This document shows positions 59,874 to 64,000 of a DNA stretch of 64,000 nucleotides, in pieces. This stretch comes from Linum tenue. Its lineage: Eukaryota; Streptophyta; Magnoliopsida; Malpighiales; Linaceae. Made by a program: the position numbers and the translations under genes. The first letter of the stretch is position 1. Every line of letters begins with the position of its first letter. The stretch covers positions 21,612,492 through 21,676,491 of the forward strand of contig CAMGYJ010000002.1 of NCBI GenBank assembly GCA_946122785.1. The letters are read 5' to 3'. The notes under the pieces were generated by a model, which saw nothing but the letters and a program-made list of their open reading frames with translations, had not been told where the DNA came from and did no database searches.

Positions 59874-60083
59874 GGGATGAGATACCGTGACAACCCCATT
59901 AGGGGTTGTGAGATTGACAACCCATTTTATAACCATAGAATTCATTCTCTCTCTCTTGTCTCTTTCTTCTTTTTTTCAAATCAATGGTACATATTGGATT
60001 AAGGGTATTTTTGGACGAAAAAATTGACCACACTAGATTATTACCCTAATTAATACCTAAAACCATACACTCTCTCTTTCCTC

Positions 60084-60121
<38 letters not shown>

Positions 60122-61080
60122 GCCATATTTCTTCTTCCTCCCATCTATTCCCTCTCTCTATCGACTGCCACCACTGCCGTCGTCGCAGCCCTCCTGTCGA
60201 TCGGCCGCGCCCTTCGCCTCTCGTCACTGCCGCAGCCCTCCCGTCGTCGCGCCCTCCGCCTCCCAGCACCGTCAGGTCCCTCCCACCGCAGCCATCGCGG
60301 CCTCCTCCTCCCACCATCGCCGCGCCATCACCCTCTCCCCGTCGCAACCTTCCCGCCGCCCTCTGTCTCCCATCACCACCGTCGCCACGAGGGTCACCGC
60401 CTCTCCCCTGCCTCCCCCTTTCCTCATCCCTGATTTTTTTTTATTCCAGATCTGTGATTTTTCATATTTCAGATCTGATTTTTTTGCGTTAGTCTCTAGT
60501 GGTACGCTACCAGTGGCACTGGTACCGCTACGAGTGGTACTGGTACTGGTACTGCTAATGGTACCCCTATCAGTGGTACTGGTACTGCTAATGGTACCGC
60601 TACAAGTGGTAATGGTACCGTACCACTAGCCCTGATAGCGTACCACTAGTACTAGTAGCGTACCACTACTGCTGATAGCGCTACCAGTGAGTAGTGGTAT
60701 CATACCAATACCAGTGGTAGCGTACCACTAGTCGAAAATCACTACCACTAGCGCACTGCCGAAGTGGTACTTTTTTGCAGGTGGCCGGAGTGAGTCTGAT
60801 CGGAGGATTTGACCGGGAAAAAGTCTGCCGGGCGGAGAAAGTTTGGCGGTCAAAGCGGAGAGGCTGCTGGAAAAAAAAAGAGATAGAGAAAGATACAAGT
60901 GAATTAATTGTAGGGTTTAATTTTTTTTTTTAAAAAGGCATGTATTTAATATGAGTTTTGAATTCTCAATCTGTAATTAATACAAAATAATTAATCAATA
61001 AATTCATTTTTTTTCATACCCAAAATACCCTTGGTTGTCAATCTGACAACCCCTTAGGGGTTGTCACCGTATCCCGTCCC
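59874..61080. mobile_element. MULE-type nested element, copy 2
   Basis: TSD GGCAAAAATA at 59864-59873 and 61081-61090, same ends as 33329-34525. Ten bases longer, mainly because of a longer CT dinucleotide run near 60088-60119. Confidence 0.8.
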
Positions 61081-61105
61081 GGCAAAAATACCCATGGGTG
61101 GGTAA

Positions 61106-61458
61106 GGGGTCGTTTGGAAGTTGCGATTGTTAAATAGATGTATTGTTGAGAATGCATGTATACTATTATACATGTATTGTCGAATTTGATGCATTATAGA
61201 ATACAACGTTTGGTATGTGTAATTGTGTATGTCGCATCAGCTAAAAGCTGAGACAAAACAATCTCAACTCAACTATCTCAACAATCACAACTAAAAGTTG
61301 AGATATAACAATCACTCAAAATGAGTGATAGTTTCTGTCACATCACAGAAACAATCCATGTATTGTTTCTGCTAAAAAAACAAAAAAAACGATGCATTGT
61401 AAACAATACATGCATAATGACAATCTCAACAAAACAATCGCAACTTCCAAACGACCCC
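61106..61458. mobile_element. Tourist-like MITE, copy 2
   Basis: Same GGGGTCGTTTGGAAG inverted repeats and TAA duplication as the element at 34551-34902; one base longer in an A run. Confidence 0.83.
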
Positions 61459-61482
61459 TAAATTGCCATCCCTACTCAAAAG

Positions 61483-63196
61483 TACTGTCAATACTATTAC
61501 TCATTATTTTACCATAGCAACTTTAACCATAAATAAATCCTACCAATTTATTGTCAATGAGTTTTTTTACAGGTATTCATTGTTAAAATTTTCGAGGTCA
61601 AAGAGTATCTTTATACCTCTTCAGGAATTCAATCCACCGGTTATATATCGATACTTCGACTGTTCAAATAATTATCTCAATATTGGTGATTATAATCTTA
61701 CAAATTACGAGAAAGAGAGTGAATATTAAAAAAAATATTGAGCACTAACGTGAAGAGTAAGATAAAGAGAATAATGATCCATATTAATTTAAAATTTAAT
61801 AATAAAAACATGAATTAAAAATTGAGAAAAGTACATACTTGATCATATAAATTGATTGCTAATGTTCTAGAAGAGACTAATCAAATGGAGCCTATAAAAT
61901 TATTTTGAAGTTTAGAAAACACTACTCCATGACCATTTATTGCACCAAGCATAACCAATGATATACACTCATTTTACATATTGATTTTGATCCATGATTC
62001 TAAAGTTGTGTTTATGTTATTATGCTTTTTAAACACGGATTCACAAACACTATTAGACCGTCAATAGATTACAGATTCACAAACACGGTGATAAATCAAA
62101 ACTTGTAATACGGGGAAATTACCGATTGTTGTTGTTGTGGTCAATTCTCAATTCCCCAAAAAAACAAACAAAAGCAGAACATTTAATTTGAGGACAGAGC
62201 CAAAACAGCCTTCAGAGGTACGTGTCATGAGACCTTGAATGCGTTGGCAGACGGAGAGCCCGCGAGCTCACAGTAGTGACCCTGCTCCCTCCAGCACTTG
62301 AATTAGCGTATTGAACCGGTTGGTTTTTTCTGAATAGGCCAGTCTGTCGTCTTCCCTTGTTGCTGGCTTGCTGCTGCTACACAACCGTTCTCTCCCCGTT
62401 TCGGCCACACACAAAATCACAAACTTTGCTCTCCCCTGAAGGAATTCCGATCCCCCTTCTCCCTCTATCCAGTTTTTCTATTAAAAGTTCGGTCCTTTTT
62501 GTGATACATGGGATGGCGAAGCCAGATATAGTCATATAAATATGCTTTATCTGGTGCTATTGGATACTGCTGCCTGGTTAATTGGGGCGTGAATCCAGTT
62601 TTTGGATTCTCGTCTTCCGGGGGGAAGAAAAGAAGAAGAAATTCTATTTTTCTTCTTCTGATTGTCTCTCCCCCTTCTGCAGGTATGCTATTTTCTGGAT
62701 TCTCTTTGATATCGTGTTTGCCCTATTGGGTCGCACTAAATTCTGTTTGTTTTTGGGGAAAAATGGGGAGAAACTTGTTGCATAAGTTTTTGTTGTTGTT
62801 GTTCGCATGTTGTGATGCGCTTCTTTTCTGATTGGCGGATGATAGAATTTGTTTTGGATGCTAACAACATTTGGTTTATGATAGAATTTGTTTCTTAATG
62901 GTTTGGCGGTGGAATGTGTTTGATTGGTTGCGATTTGTTTTTGGTGGTCAAATGTTTATTGAACTTTTCGACAATGTAAATCAAGAATATCGGGCCGTGA
63001 TTGAATCTTTGATCCAGGGACTGGATTCTGAGGTTCTGTGCGGTTCATGCAAATCTGAGGGGAGAGACCTGCTGATTGATATGGAGCTTTGATTCTGCTG
63101 CTGGTTCTGAGATCGTGAAAGTTTGGACTACTTGGGCGTTCTCTAGGTACCACTGAAAATCATTTGGCCTTCTTTGCGGAAGGCTAATTCGCGTAG
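61483..63196. promoter_or_regulatory. Fimbrin upstream region, copy 2
   Basis: Equivalent to 34927-36642, including the pyrimidine-rich leader and the CTTCTGCAG junction. One notable substitution lies near 62309 (GCGTATTG against GCGGATTG at 35755). Confidence 0.4.
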
Positions 63197-64000
63197 ATGA
63201 CGAGTTATTTAGGTGTTCAAGTCTCTGATCCAACGCTGCAGAATCAGTTCACTCAGGTGGAGCTTCGTAGCCTCAAATCTAAAGTAAGTCCCTTTTTGTT
63301 ATCCTCAGTGTTTATCTGTTTGAATGCCGGCGTTTTGTCCGCTGGAATCATCCTCCGATGGAAAAATGTCATTTCAAGTTCTTTTGATCCAGCTTGACTT
63401 TTAATGTTATTGATGTTTGTTCCTCCCCCTCCCTTAATTCAGTTTACCGCAGTAAAGAACGAGAAAGGTAAAGTTACAATTGGAGATTTGCCATCTTTGC
63501 TGGTGACATTAAAAGCCTTTGCTTCAACATTCAAGGAGGAAGAGGTTGCAGGCCTCTTAGCTCAATCCTTTCCTGACTTGACTGTCGATATAGACTTTGA
63601 AGGGTTTCTCAGGGTGAGCTGCTCTCATTTTCATAACCTTGCCTTCCCTTTTATACTTGCTTTTGTGAACCAACTTATTATCGTCTGAAGTCTCATAATG
63701 TCCATTTGAACCACCCTATTTGGCATTTGAATTTCAATAAATAGGAACTGAACAGTGTGATTGGTATATTGTAGTTTGTTTCCAAGGAAAAGGATATACT
63801 CTTTCTTTGCTTACGAACTCGGAATGTGACAGGTGTACTTGAATTTGCAAGGTCAAGCTAATGCTAAATCAGGGCATTCAAAAACAGCCTCAGCATTCCT
63901 CAAGGCATCAATAACCACTCTGCTTCACACTATTAGCCATTCTGAGCGAGCATTATATGTAGCTCACATAAACAGTTACCTTGAGGATGACCCATTTCTG
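63197..64000 (+). CDS. Fimbrin, second copy, 5' part only (cut by window end)
   Basis: Exons 63197-63283, 63443-63613 and 63833 to the window edge at 64000, identical in arrangement to exons 1-3 of the fimbrin at 36643. The visible protein runs from [12 protein letters not shown] through the EF-hand-like N-terminal region to DDPFL at the start of the first calponin-homology domain. No breaks are seen in the visible part. Whether the rest of the gene is present cannot be judged here. Confidence 0.85.

Larger units (their letters stand above)
58001..61474. mobile_element. hAT-type element with captured fragments and nested insertions, copy 2
   Basis: TSD CTCAAAAG at 57993-58000 and 61475-61482; same inverted tips as copy 1. 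It contains the same captured fragments: unidentified minus-strand pieces at about 58227-58655 and 58945-59395, and an SDR piece at about 58826-58945. Nested elements are at 59874-61080 and 61106-61458. Captured fragments carry substitutions relative to copy 1 (for example GCC to GGG near 58487). Confidence 0.8.
44728..64000 (+). repeat. Large direct duplication, copy 2 (partner 18186-37446)
   Basis: Same order and orientation as copy 1 over the whole remaining window, about 19.3 kb, with sparse substitutions and small indels. Examples: TCAATTG/TCACTTG near 18368/44910, loss of AT in TATTATATGC near 35464, and a longer CT run at 60088. It starts immediately at the N gap and runs off the window end. 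Confidence 0.97.

Noticed and set aside
1..64000. A previously undescribed defence or biosynthetic gene system
   Set aside because: The protein genes belong to well-known plant families without functional clustering. The unusual content lies in transposon structure, duplication and frame breaks, so I do not claim a new system.

Overview
This window is nuclear DNA of a flowering plant, most likely a eudicot. The genes have many short, AT-rich GT-AG introns, the intergenic DNA is AT-rich, and the families present are plant-specific: a G-type lectin receptor kinase, a class I vacuolar NHX, a DIR1-like lipid-transfer protein, DEK_C/SWIB proteins, a plant fimbrin and SRG1-like 2-oxoglutarate dioxygenases. 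The mobile elements are plant Helitron, hAT, MULE, Tourist and TRIM types. I cannot name the species.

Layout. 1-3163: AT-rich intergenic DNA with a Helitron 3' terminus ending at 2046. 3164-5611 (+): single-exon S-domain receptor kinase. 6143-9063 (+): 14-exon NHX3-like Na+(K+)/H+ exchanger. 9589-10000 (-): small secreted lipid-transfer protein. 10935-22173 (-): three tandem five-exon DEK_C-SWIB-SWIB genes (A, B, C) in the same orientation, separated by a long-TIR element and an LTR remnant. 22174-36642: repeat-rich block containing a Helitron with several 5' ends, a hAT-like terminus, a 244-bp TRIM, a degenerate repeat field, a second long-TIR element, and a hAT-type element (31456-34918) that holds host-gene fragments, a MULE-type element and a Tourist-type MITE. 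36643-41269 (+): 14-exon fimbrin. 41742-44627 (-): two tandem SRG1-like dioxygenase genes, each with a one-base frameshift, the second cut by the gap. 44628-44727: exactly 100 N.

From 44728 to the window end the sequence is a near-identical direct copy of 18186-37446 (offset about 26.54-26.56 kb). It covers SWIB gene C, the whole repeat block and the first exons of fimbrin. It starts at the 100-N scaffold gap and differs by scattered substitutions and small indels, so an unresolved second haplotype placed in tandem is the simplest reading. A true recent segmental duplication cannot be excluded from this sequence alone.

The genes do not form one pathway. The locus is best described as a gene island (receptor kinase, NHX, LTP, SWIB array), then a transposon nest, then fimbrin and a dioxygenase pair. 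I see no operon, CRISPR, rRNA or tRNA gene. Exon boundaries were placed by hand from reading frame, splice signals and family knowledge. Every intact model below sums to a multiple of three.
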